From the NCBI GenBank assembly GCA_900547345.1, contig URGG01000066.1, positions 1-10,984 on the forward strand: DNA of 10,984 nucleotides, written 5' to 3'. Below the pieces are notes generated by a model that saw only the letters and a list, made by a program, of their open reading frames with translations, did not search any database and was not told where the DNA came from. Numbering within the stretch: position 1 is the stretch's first letter; each line of letters starts with the position of its first letter. Below are positions 1-7,012 of this stretch, in pieces. The translations under genes were made by a program, and so were the position numbers. This DNA comes from an uncultured Collinsella sp. (GTDB lineage: Bacteria > Actinomycetota > Coriobacteriia > Coriobacteriales > Coriobacteriaceae).

Positions 1-1582
1 ACAGCTCGTAGAGCGTGGTGAACTTGTCCTGCAGGTAGCTGCAGTAGTAGCGGGCATCGAACGCCATGCCGCACGCGCCCTTGATGAGCTCCGGCGCGTC
101 CTTGGCGCGGCCCCACTGCCAAATGTGCTCGCCCAGCCAGGCGCGGACGGGTGTCAGGTCGCCGCTCGCACAGGCGCCGTTGAGGTCGACACCGTCGCGG
201 CACATGGCCGGCACAAACATGGCGTCGTAGGCGCTGCCCAGCGCATAGGTGGGGAAGTAGCCAAACGAGCCGCCGCTCCAGTGCGTATCCTGTAGGCAGC
301 CGTGCGTGTCGTCGGGAACGGGAATGCCCAGGTACTCATCCATGAAGCGGTTCCAAAGCGCGGGGATATCCTTGGCTGTGGCCTCGCCGGCAAACAGCAT
401 GCGCTCGATCTCGTAGCGCACCATAACGTGCAGCGGATAGGTGAGCTCGTCGGCCTCGGTGCGGATCAGCGAAGGCTGCGCGATGTTCACGGCGTGGTAG
501 AGCGTGTCCTCGTCGACGTCGCCGTAGACCTCGGGTGCGTGGCGGCGCAGCACCTCGAGCAGCGGTCCCATAAAGGCACGGCTGCGGCCCACGGTGTTCT
601 CAAAGAAGCGGCTCTGGCTCTCGTGGATGCCCATGGAGGTGCCGCCCTCCAGGCAGGTGCGCGCATAGGCGGGATTGACGCCCAGCTCGTACATGGTGTG
701 CCCCGCCTCGTGGATGATGCTGTAGACGTTGGAGATGCAATCGTCCTCGTAGATGTGTGTCGCGATGCGCGCGTCACCCACGGCAAAGCCCTCGCTAAAC
801 GGGTGCTCGGTAAAGGCAAGCGTGGTGTCGTCCAGGTTCAGGCCGACGAGCTTCATCAGGTCGAAGCTCATGGCGCGCTGGGCGGCCTCGGGCACGCGGG
901 CGTGCAAAAAGTCGGCAGCGGGCTGCTGGCCGCGCTCGCCGATGGCGTGCACGAGCGGCACGACCGTGGCCTTGACCTCCTCGCAAAACGCGTCGAAGCT
1001 CTCGGCAGAAAGGCCGCGCTCGTACTGGTCGAGCCAAACGTCGTATGGGTCGCGCTTGGGGTCCATGAGTTCGGCCTGATGCTTAAGTTGGGCGACGATT
1101 CTATCCACATAGGGCTCAAAGCTCGCCCAGTCGTTGGCCGTCTTGGCCTTATGCCACACGGCGTCGGCCTCGCAGGTGAGCCTGGTCCAGGCCTCGGCCT
1201 CCTCGGTAGGAATAACGCTTGCCTCGCGCTGGTCGCGGCCGAGCACGCGAATCTCGTCGAGCAGCTGCGGGTCGTCTACGTGTCCGCCTGCAACCGTCTC
1301 GCGCGCTAACGAGCGTACGAGCTCAACGGACTTCTCGCTGGTCAGCAGCTTGTGATGCTCGCCGGCAAGCGTGCCCATGGCGTCGGCACGGGCGGCAGCG
1401 CCGTTGGCAGGAGCAATCGTCGCCCCATCGAACTCGGCAATCTTGAGCAGGTACTCGCGAGTCCACAGCTTGCCCTCGAGTTTGCGGAACTTTTTGACGG
1501 CCTTGTCGACTTTAGCGGCCTTGACGCCCTTGGCGGCCTTTGCCACGGCGGCCTTGGCCTTCTTATCGAGTTTCTTTCCCAT
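1..1582 (-). CDS. M32 family metallocarboxypeptidase (thermostable carboxypeptidase Taq type), 3' end cut by the window edge
   Basis: This is a zinc-dependent carboxypeptidase that removes single residues from the C-termini of peptides, most likely in the cytoplasm because there is no signal peptide. Reading the minus strand from the ATG at 1582 gives 527 codons without a stop up to the window edge. The zinc site is complete: HEAGH at residues 291-295, and HESQSR starting at 320 with Glu321 as the third ligand. The 30-residue gap between first His and Glu is the usual one for M32. Further family blocks are IRTEADELTYPLH and HWSGGSFGYFPTYALGS. M32 proteins are about 500 residues and usually end soon after a segment like the last one seen (YLQDKFTTLYEL), so only a few codons are missing. 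The start is supported by AAGGA at 1589-1593, six bases upstream. The first 30 or so residues are a Lys/Ala-rich stretch that the family normally lacks. The gene is divergent from pheST. Confidence 0.95.
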   Translation of the reverse strand, partial: MGKKLDKKAKAAVAKAAKGVKAAKVDKAVKKFRKLEGKLWTREYLLKIAEFDGATIAPANGAAARADAMGTLAGEHHKLLTSEKSVELVRSLARETVAGGHVDDPQLLDEIRVLGRDQREASVIPTEEAEAWTRLTCEADAVWHKAKTANDWASFEPYVDRIVAQLKHQAELMDPKRDPYDVWLDQYERGLSAESFDAFCEEVKATVVPLVHAIGERGQQPAADFLHARVPEAAQRAMSFDLMKLVGLNLDDTTLAFTEHPFSEGFAVGDARIATHIYEDDCISNVYSIIHEAGHTMYELGVNPAYARTCLEGGTSMGIHESQSRFFENTVGRSRAFMGPLLEVLRRHAPEVYGDVDEDTLYHAVNIAQPSLIRTEADELTYPLHVMVRYEIERMLFAGEATAKDIPALWNRFMDEYLGIPVPDDTHGCLQDTHWSGGSFGYFPTYALGSAYDAMFVPAMCRDGVDLNGACASGDLTPVRAWLGEHIWQWGRAKDAPELIKGACGMAFDARYYCSYLQDKFTTLYEL

Positions 1583-1588
1583 ACCGTA

Positions 1589-1593
1589 TCCTT
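1589..1593 (-). promoter_or_regulatory. Ribosome binding site of the M32 carboxypeptidase gene
   Basis: On the minus strand this reads AAGGA, six bases before the ATG at 1582. It fixes the start codon, and with it the unusual basic N-terminal extension of the protein. Confidence 0.6.
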
Positions 1594-1700
1594 AATCTCG
1601 CAGGCCGAGCGCCGCAGGCGGGTGCGCGGCCAGTTTGCACAGCTACCTGCCTTGTACCCAGCGCGAACAAAACGGAACGCGGCGATGCGCTCGCGAAATG

Positions 1701-1709
1701 TGTTATCCT
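1701..1709 (+). promoter_or_regulatory. Candidate extended -10 promoter of the pheST operon
   Basis: The bases read TGT-TATCCT, an extended -10 element (TGn followed by TATnnT). It places transcription start near 1716, a few bases before the first paired base of T-box Stem I at 1721. No convincing -35 hexamer sits 16-18 bases upstream, which is tolerable for an extended -10 promoter. The position relative to the riboswitch is the main support. Confidence 0.5.
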
Positions 1710-1720
1710 ATAGCCCAATG

Positions 1721-2001
1721 CGTTGACGGAGAGGGTTTTGCCCGCCGCGTCGCCGGCAAGAGAGGGAAGGTCATGGGCTGCAAGCCTTCCTGCGGTGGCA
1801 AGGGCCAAGCGTTCACTCCCGAGCAGCGACCTCAACGGGCACGCGGCCAGTGGCAGCAAAGTCCCAGTAGGGAAGCCGTGAGCCTCGCGACAAGAGGCAC
1901 AGAGTGGGCGCGGCGGGCCAGACATCCGCCGGGTCAAACAAGGTGGTACCGCGGAATTCAACCGTCCTTGGGCAATGTACATGCCCGAGGGCGGTTTTTT
2001 T
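1721..2001 (+). promoter_or_regulatory. T-box riboswitch controlling pheST, candidate Phe (UUC) specifier
   Basis: This leader senses uncharged tRNA-Phe and lets transcription continue into pheST when phenylalanyl-tRNA is scarce. Stem I is closed by CGTTGA (1721-1726) with TCAACG (1832-1837). Its distal arm is GGAAGG pairing with CCTTCC, with the loop between. On the 3' side the sequence GCGTTCACTC offers UUC at 1812-1814 as specifier codon, followed by the usual A. Stem III is CGGCGG (1911-1916) with CCGCCG (1926-1931). The T-box proper, AAGGTGGTACCGCGG, begins at 1940, and its TGGT (1944-1947) would pair with the tRNA acceptor end. The antiterminator pairs CAAGG (1939-1943) with CCTTG (1966-1970) and GCGG (1951-1954) with CCGT (1962-1965). 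The downstream halves of both helices are also the 5' arm of the terminator, so the two folds exclude each other. A phe synthetase operon downstream agrees with the UUC specifier. Confidence 0.93.
1962..2001 (+). terminator. Rho-independent terminator of the pheST T-box leader
   Basis: The arms 1962-1974 and 1982-1994 form an uninterrupted 13-bp stem with two G-U pairs around a 7-base loop (ATGTACA), followed by seven T residues (1995-2001). It competes with the T-box antiterminator and ends transcription when tRNA-Phe is charged. Confidence 0.93.
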
Positions 2002-2086
2002 GTTACCGAACCGGGCCGCGCATCCGCAACATCGGGCGGCGTCAGCCGTCCCGGAGCGCGGATGTGCGAGAGACGAAAGGGAAGAC

Positions 2087-3163
2087 ATGAGTCTGATTGA
2101 TGATCTGGTCAAACTCGAGGAAGAGGCCAAGGAGCTCGTCACTAGCGCTGACGACGCCGCCAAGCTCGAGGCCGCGCGCGTTGAGCTGCTCGGCCGCAAG
2201 GGCCGTATCACCGGCCTGATGCGCATGATGGGCAAGCTCGCTCCCGAGGATCGTCCCATGATGGGCAAACGCGCCAACGAGATGCGCCAGCTGATCGAGG
2301 GCATGCTCGACGAGCGCACCACCGAGATGAAGGCCGCCGCCCTCAAGCACGCACTCGAGCACGAGGCCGTCGACATCACGCTGCCGGGCATCCGTCCGCA
2401 GATCGGTCACCAGCACCTGATCAAGCAGATCATCGAGGAGGCCGAGGACATCTTCTGCGGCATCGGCTACACCGTCGAGTCCGGCCCCATGGTCGATACT
2501 TCCTACTACAACTTCACCGCACTCAACGCGCCCATGGATCACCCGAGCCGCTCGGCTCGCGACACGTTCTATGTGGTCGACAACAACCCCGGCAGCGTCG
2601 CGCATCCCGAGGCTCACGCTCACGGTGAGTCCGACGTGCTGCTGCGCACCCAGACCTCGGGCGTGCAGATCCACACCATGGAGTCGCAGAAGCCGCCCAT
2701 CTACATGATCTGCCCGGGCACCGTCTACCGTCCCGACACGGCCGACGCCTGCCACCTGCCGCAGTTCAACCAGATTGAGGGCCTGGTCGTCGACGAGGGC
2801 ATCACCTTTGGCGATCTTAAGGGCACGCTCGACTACTTTGTTAAGTGCATGTTTGGCGAGGATCGCAAGACGCGTTACCGCCCGCACTTCTTCCCCTTCA
2901 CCGAGCCCAGCTGCGAGGTGGACGTGAGCTGCCACGTGTGCGGCGGCAAGGGCTGCAACTTCTGCAAGCACAGCGGCTGGATCGAGATCCTGGGCTGCGG
3001 TATGGTCGACCCCAACGTCCTGATCAACTGCGGCATCGACCCCGAGAAGTACACCGGCTTCGCCTTTGGTATTGGCGCCGAGCGCGTCGCGGCACTGCGC
3101 TACGACCTGCCCGACCTGCGCACGTTGATGACTGGTGACATGAGGTTCTTGAACCAGTTCTAG
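2087..3163 (+). CDS. pheS: Phenylalanine--tRNA ligase alpha subunit
   Basis: This is the catalytic subunit of the (alpha-beta)2 class II synthetase that attaches phenylalanine to tRNA-Phe in the cytoplasm. The protein has 358 residues, the normal bacterial length. Residues 1 to about 90 are a charged helical arm, the coiled coil that contacts tRNA. The class II core follows: motif 1 region around residues 131-160 (GPMVDTSYYNF, then DHPSR and DTFYV), LLRTQTSGVQ, a motif 2 segment YRPDTADACHLPQFNQIEG, FPFTEPS at 269-275, and motif 3 as GFAFGIGAER at 324-333. A four-cysteine knuckle, C282-C285-C290-C293 in the pattern CxxCGGKGCxxC, probably binds zinc as in many Gram-positive PheS proteins. The reading frame is open further upstream, but the ATG at 2087 has AAAGGGA four bases before it and starts with a typical PheS N-terminus, while upstream sequence is the T-box leader. 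It is followed 63 bases later by pheT. Confidence 0.98.
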   Translation: MSLIDDLVKLEEEAKELVTSADDAAKLEAARVELLGRKGRITGLMRMMGKLAPEDRPMMGKRANEMRQLIEGMLDERTTEMKAAALKHALEHEAVDITLPGIRPQIGHQHLIKQIIEEAEDIFCGIGYTVESGPMVDTSYYNFTALNAPMDHPSRSARDTFYVVDNNPGSVAHPEAHAHGESDVLLRTQTSGVQIHTMESQKPPIYMICPGTVYRPDTADACHLPQFNQIEGLVVDEGITFGDLKGTLDYFVKCMFGEDRKTRYRPHFFPFTEPSCEVDVSCHVCGGKGCNFCKHSGWIEILGCGMVDPNVLINCGIDPEKYTGFAFGIGAERVAALRYDLPDLRTLMTGDMRFLNQF

Positions 3164-3210
3164 AACGCTTTCTTCTTAGTTGCAGTTTCCGGCTCAAAGC
3201 CGCATTTATG

Positions 3211-3217
3211 AAAGGAG
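3211..3217 (+). promoter_or_regulatory. Ribosome binding site of pheT
   Basis: AAAGGAG lies nine bases before the ATG at 3227. The 63-base pheS-pheT gap shows no terminator or promoter that I can support, so the two genes should share one transcript. Confidence 0.75.
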
Positions 3218-3226
3218 ACCAGTTAG

Positions 3227-5680
3227 ATGCGCGTTTCTTACGACTGGCTCAAGACCATGATCGATATTCCGGAGGATCCCAAGACCCTTTCGGACGAATA
3301 TATCCGTACCGGCACCGAGGTCGAGGCGATCGACACCGTGGGCGAGTCCTTCGACCACGTGGTGACCGCCAAGGTGCTCACCAAGATCCCGCACCCCGAT
3401 AGCGACCACATGTATGTGTGCTCGGTCGATGTGGGCGACAAGAATCTCGACGCCGACGGCAATCCCGCTCCGCTGCAGATCGTCTGCGGCGCGCAGAACT
3501 TCGAGGCCGGCGACCACATCGTCACGGCCATGATTGGCGCCGTGCTTCCCGGCGACGTTAAGATCAAGAAGAGCAAGCTTCGCGGCGTCGTGTCCATGGG
3601 CATGAACTGCTCCGCGCGCGAGCTCGGCCTGGGTGGCGACCACTCCGGCATCATGATCCTGCCCGAGGATACGCCCTGCGGCATGCCGTTTGCCGAGTAC
3701 GTGGGCTCGAGCGACACCGTGCTCGACTGTGAGATCACGCCCAACCGTCCCGACTGCCTGTCCATGATCGGCATGGCCCGCGAGACCGGCGCCATCTTCG
3801 ACCGCGATTTCCACGTTGAGCTGCCCGCCATCAAGGTCGAGACCGGCCGCGCGACCGACGACGAGCTTTCCGTCGAGATCGCCGACGAGGGCCTGTGCGA
3901 CCGCTACGTCGCCCGCATCGTGCGCAACGTGAAGGTCGGTCCCTCGCCCGACTGGATGGTCAAGCGCCTCAACGCCCTGGGCGTGCGCCCGCACAACAAC
4001 ATCGTCGATATCACCAACTACGTGATGATGCTCACCGGCCAGCCGCTGCACGCCTTTGACCTCGACACCTTTGCCGAGCGCGATGGCCACCGTCGCGTGG
4101 TGGTTCGCGCCGCCCAGCAGGACGAGAAGTTCACGACTCTCGACGGCGAGGAGCGCGTGCTCGACGCCGGCATGGGCCTCATCACCGACGGCGAGCGTCC
4201 CGTGGCGCTGGCCGGTGTCATGGGCGGTATGGATTCCGAGATCGAGGACGATACCGTCGATGTGATGGTCGAGAGCGCCTGCTTCAACGCCGGCCGCACC
4301 TCGCACACCAGCCGTGACCTGTCGCTGATCTCCGACGCCTCCATCCGCTTTGAGCGCCAGGTCGACGAGACCGGCTGCGTGGACGTCGCCAATGTGACGT
4401 GCGCGCTTATCGAGGAGATCGCCGGCGGCGAGGTCGCCCCCGGCTATGTGGACGTGTTCCCCGCGCCCAAGACCATCGACAGCATCAAGCTGCGCCTGGC
4501 CCGCGTGCACGCCATCTGCGGTGCCGACATCGAGCCCGACTTTATCGAGCGCTCGCTCACCCGCCTGGGCTGCACCGTCGAGCGCGACGGCGAGGACTTT
4601 ATGGTCACGCCGCCGAGCTTCCGTCCCGACCTGCCGCGTGAGATCGACCTGATCGAGGAGGTCCTGCGCCTATGGGGCATGGGTCGCGTCACGGCAACCA
4701 TTCCGGCTGCCAAGAACCACATCGGCGGTCTGACGCGCGAGCAGAAGCTTACCCGCAAGGTCGGCGAGATCCTGCGCGCCTGTGGCCTCAACGAGACCAC
4801 GACCTTTGGCTTTGCTGCCCCGGGCGACCTGGAGAAGATTGGCATGTCCACCGAGGGCCGCGGCTGCCCCGTGGTTCTCATGAACCCGCTGGTGGCCGAG
4901 CAGACCGAGATGCGCCGTTCGCTGCTGCCGGGCCTGCTGCAATCCGTGGCCTATAACGAGGCCCACGGCACGCCCAACGTGCACCTGTACGAGGTCGGCA
5001 GCTTGTTCCACGGTCGCGAGAACGCCAGCCTGCCCAAGGAGACCAAGTCCGTAGCGGGCGTGCTCTCGGGCCAGTGGAGCGAGCAGTCCTGGAGCATGAA
5101 GTACCGTAAGCTGCGCTTCTTCTTTGGCAAGGGCATCGTTGAGGAGCTGCTTGCTCAGCTGCGCATCGAGAAGGTTCGATTCCGTCCCGTCGAGGGCGAG
5201 AGCTATGCCTTCCTGCAGCCGGGTCGTGCTGCCGAGGTGCTCTCGGGCGGTACCGTGCTGGGCTGGGTTGGCGAGATCCACCCCGAGGCGCGCGAGGCTA
5301 TGGGCATTGACGAGGTCGTCGTTGCCTTTGAGCTCGACCTGGACAAGCTGATCAAGGGCGCCCGCAACCAGGAGAACTACCGTGAGTTCTCGCAGTACCC
5401 GGCCGTTGAGCACGACCTTGCTATCGTGGTCGACAACACTGTGACCTGCGAGGATCTTGAGCGTCGTATTACGAGTGCCGGCGGCAAGCTGCTCGAGGGC
5501 GTGCGCCTGTTCGATGTCTACCGCGATCCGGTCCGCATCGGCAAGGGCAAGAAATCCATGGCCTTTGCGCTTACGTATCGCTCCGACGACCACACGCTCA
5601 CCAGCGAAGAGGTCGAAAAGGCGCACCAGAAGATCGTCACCAAGGTGTGCAAGGGCGTAAACGGCGAGGTCCGCGGCTAG
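3227..5680 (+). CDS. pheT: Phenylalanine--tRNA ligase beta subunit
   Basis: This is the large subunit of phenylalanyl-tRNA synthetase; it binds tRNA and carries the editing site that hydrolyses mischarged Tyr-tRNA-Phe. The 817 residues match full-length bacterial PheT. In order I see an N-terminal module with MRVSYDWLKTMI, then an EMAP/OB-fold tRNA-binding domain at about 41-155 (VVTAKVLTKIPHPDSDHM, KLRGVVSMGMNCS). Next comes the B3/B4 editing domain at about 205-390 (NNIVDITNYVMM, QPLHAFD, ALAGVMGG). The B5 domain at about 416-485 carries SFRPDLPREIDLIEEVLRL. A catalytically inactive class II-like core follows to about 700, with NPLVAEQTEMRRSLLPGLL. The anticodon-binding FDX-ACB domain runs from about 723 to the end (YPAVEHDLAIVVD, LFDVYRD, TLTSEEV). 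All domains are intact. It should be controlled with pheS by the upstream T-box. Confidence 0.98.
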   Translation: MRVSYDWLKTMIDIPEDPKTLSDEYIRTGTEVEAIDTVGESFDHVVTAKVLTKIPHPDSDHMYVCSVDVGDKNLDADGNPAPLQIVCGAQNFEAGDHIVTAMIGAVLPGDVKIKKSKLRGVVSMGMNCSARELGLGGDHSGIMILPEDTPCGMPFAEYVGSSDTVLDCEITPNRPDCLSMIGMARETGAIFDRDFHVELPAIKVETGRATDDELSVEIADEGLCDRYVARIVRNVKVGPSPDWMVKRLNALGVRPHNNIVDITNYVMMLTGQPLHAFDLDTFAERDGHRRVVVRAAQQDEKFTTLDGEERVLDAGMGLITDGERPVALAGVMGGMDSEIEDDTVDVMVESACFNAGRTSHTSRDLSLISDASIRFERQVDETGCVDVANVTCALIEEIAGGEVAPGYVDVFPAPKTIDSIKLRLARVHAICGADIEPDFIERSLTRLGCTVERDGEDFMVTPPSFRPDLPREIDLIEEVLRLWGMGRVTATIPAAKNHIGGLTREQKLTRKVGEILRACGLNETTTFGFAAPGDLEKIGMSTEGRGCPVVLMNPLVAEQTEMRRSLLPGLLQSVAYNEAHGTPNVHLYEVGSLFHGRENASLPKETKSVAGVLSGQWSEQSWSMKYRKLRFFFGKGIVEELLAQLRIEKVRFRPVEGESYAFLQPGRAAEVLSGGTVLGWVGEIHPEAREAMGIDEVVVAFELDLDKLIKGARNQENYREFSQYPAVEHDLAIVVDNTVTCEDLERRITSAGGKLLEGVRLFDVYRDPVRIGKGKKSMAFALTYRSDDHTLTSEEVEKAHQKIVTKVCKGVNGEVRG

Positions 5681-5789
5681 GTCCTGCGCTGGGGTATGGG
5701 TCAGCGGTGGCTGCTGCCGAATCCTACGTGACTGCTATGCCCGGTATAAGGCGCTGCTGAGCCTGCATATATGACACGCGCATTACATA

Positions 5790-5823
5790 ACGGCGTGCTG
5801 CTTTGTCGGCAGTGCGCCGTTTT
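5790..5823 (+). terminator. Probable rho-independent terminator after pheT
   Basis: ACGGCGTGCTGC (5790-5801) pairs with GCAGTGCGCCGT (5809-5820) along 12 positions with two G-U pairs, around a 7-base loop TTTGTCG. Only four T residues (5820-5823) follow, so termination may be partial. It lies 110 bases after the pheT stop. The same bases contain the -35 and spacer of the cbiM promoter. Confidence 0.6.
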
Positions 5824-5831
5824 GCTATGAT
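5803..5831 (+). promoter_or_regulatory. Predicted promoter of the cbiMQO operon
   Basis: The -35 TTGTCG (5803-5808) and -10 TATGAT (5826-5831) are separated by exactly 17 bases, and the -10 is extended by TGC at 5823-5825. Transcription would start near 5838, about 90 bases before cbiM and just before the inverted repeat at 5842. The -35 lies in the loop of the presumed pheT terminator hairpin. Confidence 0.65.
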
Positions 5832-5841
5832 AGCCCGCGGC

Positions 5842-5869
5842 GTGTTACGAATCTGACAATACGTAACAC
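5842..5869 (+). promoter_or_regulatory. NikR-like operator: perfect inverted repeat GTGTTAC-N14-GTAACAC
   Basis: GTGTTACG at 5842-5849 and CGTAACAC at 5862-5869 are perfect reverse complements. The seven-base half sites are separated by 14 bases. The repeat begins about four bases after the predicted transcription start, a placement suited to repression. Half sites of the GTGTTAC/GTAACAC type with 13-14 base spacing have been described for NikR, the nickel-responsive ribbon-helix-helix repressor, in some lineages; that match is from memory of the family. The regulator gene is not in this window. A short RNA hairpin or another metal repressor site is the alternative. Confidence 0.6.
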
Positions 5870-5926
5870 TGACAAGGTGATTCAAGCGGCGTTGCAATTC
5901 CGTGCGCCGATAACCGGGAGGCGTAC

Positions 5927-7012
5927 ATGCACATTCCAGATAATTATCTGTCCCCGCAGACCGATGCCGTCATGGCAGTGGCGATGGTGCCCGTTTGGAT
6001 CCACTGCATCAAGAAAGTGCGCGCCACGCTCGATCGCGAGCATATGGCTTTCCTGGGCATCTGCGCCGCGTTCTCCTTCCTGCTTATGATGTTCAATGTG
6101 CCGCTGCCCGGCGGCACCACAGGTCACGCCGTCGGCGGCGCGCTCATTGCACTGCTGCTAGGCCCCGAGGCCGCGGCTATCGCTGTCTCGGTTGCGCTGG
6201 CGCTGCAGGCGCTGCTGTTTGGCGACGGCGGCGTTCTGTCGTTTGGCGCTAACTGCTTTAACATGGCCTTTGTGCTGCCGTTTGTCGCTGCTATCGTGTT
6301 CCGTGCGCTCAACAGCCGCCTGCACGACAAGAGCTGGGGCACCTCGGTTTCTGCCGTCGTGAGCGGTTGGGTCGGCCTGTGCCTGGCGGCCCTGTGCGCG
6401 GCAATCGAGTTTGGTATTCAGCCGATGCTCTTTACCAACGCTTCGGGCGCGCCGCTGTACTGCCCCTTCCCGCTGTCCGTGGCTATTCCGGCCATGTTGA
6501 TCCCGCATATGCTGGTTGCCGGCGTGATCGAGGGCGTGGCGACGGCCGCCATCTACGGTTTCATTAAGAAGACGGCGCCGAGCGTTATCGTCGGGCCCGA
6601 GGCCGTCGATGGCCAGCTTACTGCCGAGGGCGCTGCTGCCAAGAAGACCTCGCTGGTCCCCACGCTCATCTTGGTTGCCGTGCTTGTCGTGGCTACGCCG
6701 CTCGGCTTGCTTGCCACAGGTGACGCATGGGGCGAGTGGGACGCCGAGGGCGCCGCGACCGCCGTTCAGGAGGCTGGTGACGACAGCCTGCAGGCTTCGG
6801 TCGGCCTTGATACCCCGACCTTTGCCGACGCTCTGCCTACGGGTGATTACCTGCAGGCCTATTCCGAGGAGCAGGGTCTTGGCTTTGCCGGTCAGGCTGC
6901 CATGTATATCCTGTCCGGCGTGATTGGCGTGGCGGTGCTCACCATCGCATTCCGTCTGATCTCGCTGACGGTTAAGGAAAGCGGTGCTCATGGCAATAGC
7001 CGAGCTGCCTAG
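5927..7012 (+). CDS. cbiM: ECF-type nickel/cobalt transporter substrate-binding membrane subunit, CbiM/NikM with fused C-terminal NikN/PDGLE-like domain
   Basis: This is the S component of an energy-coupling-factor importer for Ni2+ or Co2+ in the cytoplasmic membrane. The protein of 361 residues begins MHIPDNYLSP. The free N-terminus with His2, together with His67 (in GGTTGHAVGGAL), forms the planar metal site known from NikM/CbiM structures, and both are present. Several hydrophobic helices fill residues 10-220. Beyond the core, a helix at about 245-262 is followed by LATGDAWGEW, an extracytoplasmic loop of about 70 residues, and a last helix at about 327-348. This resembles the NikN/PDGLE partner fused to NikM, which explains why no separate cbiN follows. 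MHIPD rather than MHIMEG, the GEW motif and the upstream repeat favour nickel over cobalt; that is inference. GGGAGG at 5916-5921 sets the ATG. The end overlaps cbiQ. Confidence 0.93.
   Translation: MHIPDNYLSPQTDAVMAVAMVPVWIHCIKKVRATLDREHMAFLGICAAFSFLLMMFNVPLPGGTTGHAVGGALIALLLGPEAAAIAVSVALALQALLFGDGGVLSFGANCFNMAFVLPFVAAIVFRALNSRLHDKSWGTSVSAVVSGWVGLCLAALCAAIEFGIQPMLFTNASGAPLYCPFPLSVAIPAMLIPHMLVAGVIEGVATAAIYGFIKKTAPSVIVGPEAVDGQLTAEGAAAKKTSLVPTLILVAVLVVATPLGLLATGDAWGEWDAEGAATAVQEAGDDSLQASVGLDTPTFADALPTGDYLQAYSEEQGLGFAGQAAMYILSGVIGVAVLTIAFRLISLTVKESGAHGNSRAA

Noticed and set aside
302..1309. Long plus-strand open frame opposite the carboxypeptidase gene
   Set aside because: The minus strand encodes an intact M32 enzyme with all catalytic motifs here; the plus frame is a shadow caused by high GC content. 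The same holds for long minus-strand frames opposite pheS (2042-2971), pheT (3206-4510, 4670-5626) and cbiM/cbiQ.
1904..2086. Possible upstream extension of pheS by 61 residues
   Set aside because: The frame is open, but it lies in the T-box antiterminator and terminator, and the family N-terminus and ribosome binding site both point to ATG 2087.
5842..5869. Inverted repeat as a rho-independent terminator
   Set aside because: The loop is 12 bases, the arms are AT-balanced and no T run follows; its place at the transcription start fits an operator better.
5681..5926. Cobalamin riboswitch upstream of cbiM
   Set aside because: I found no B12-box-like sequence or multi-stem architecture; the leader after the predicted start is only about 90 bases and is dominated by the inverted repeat.
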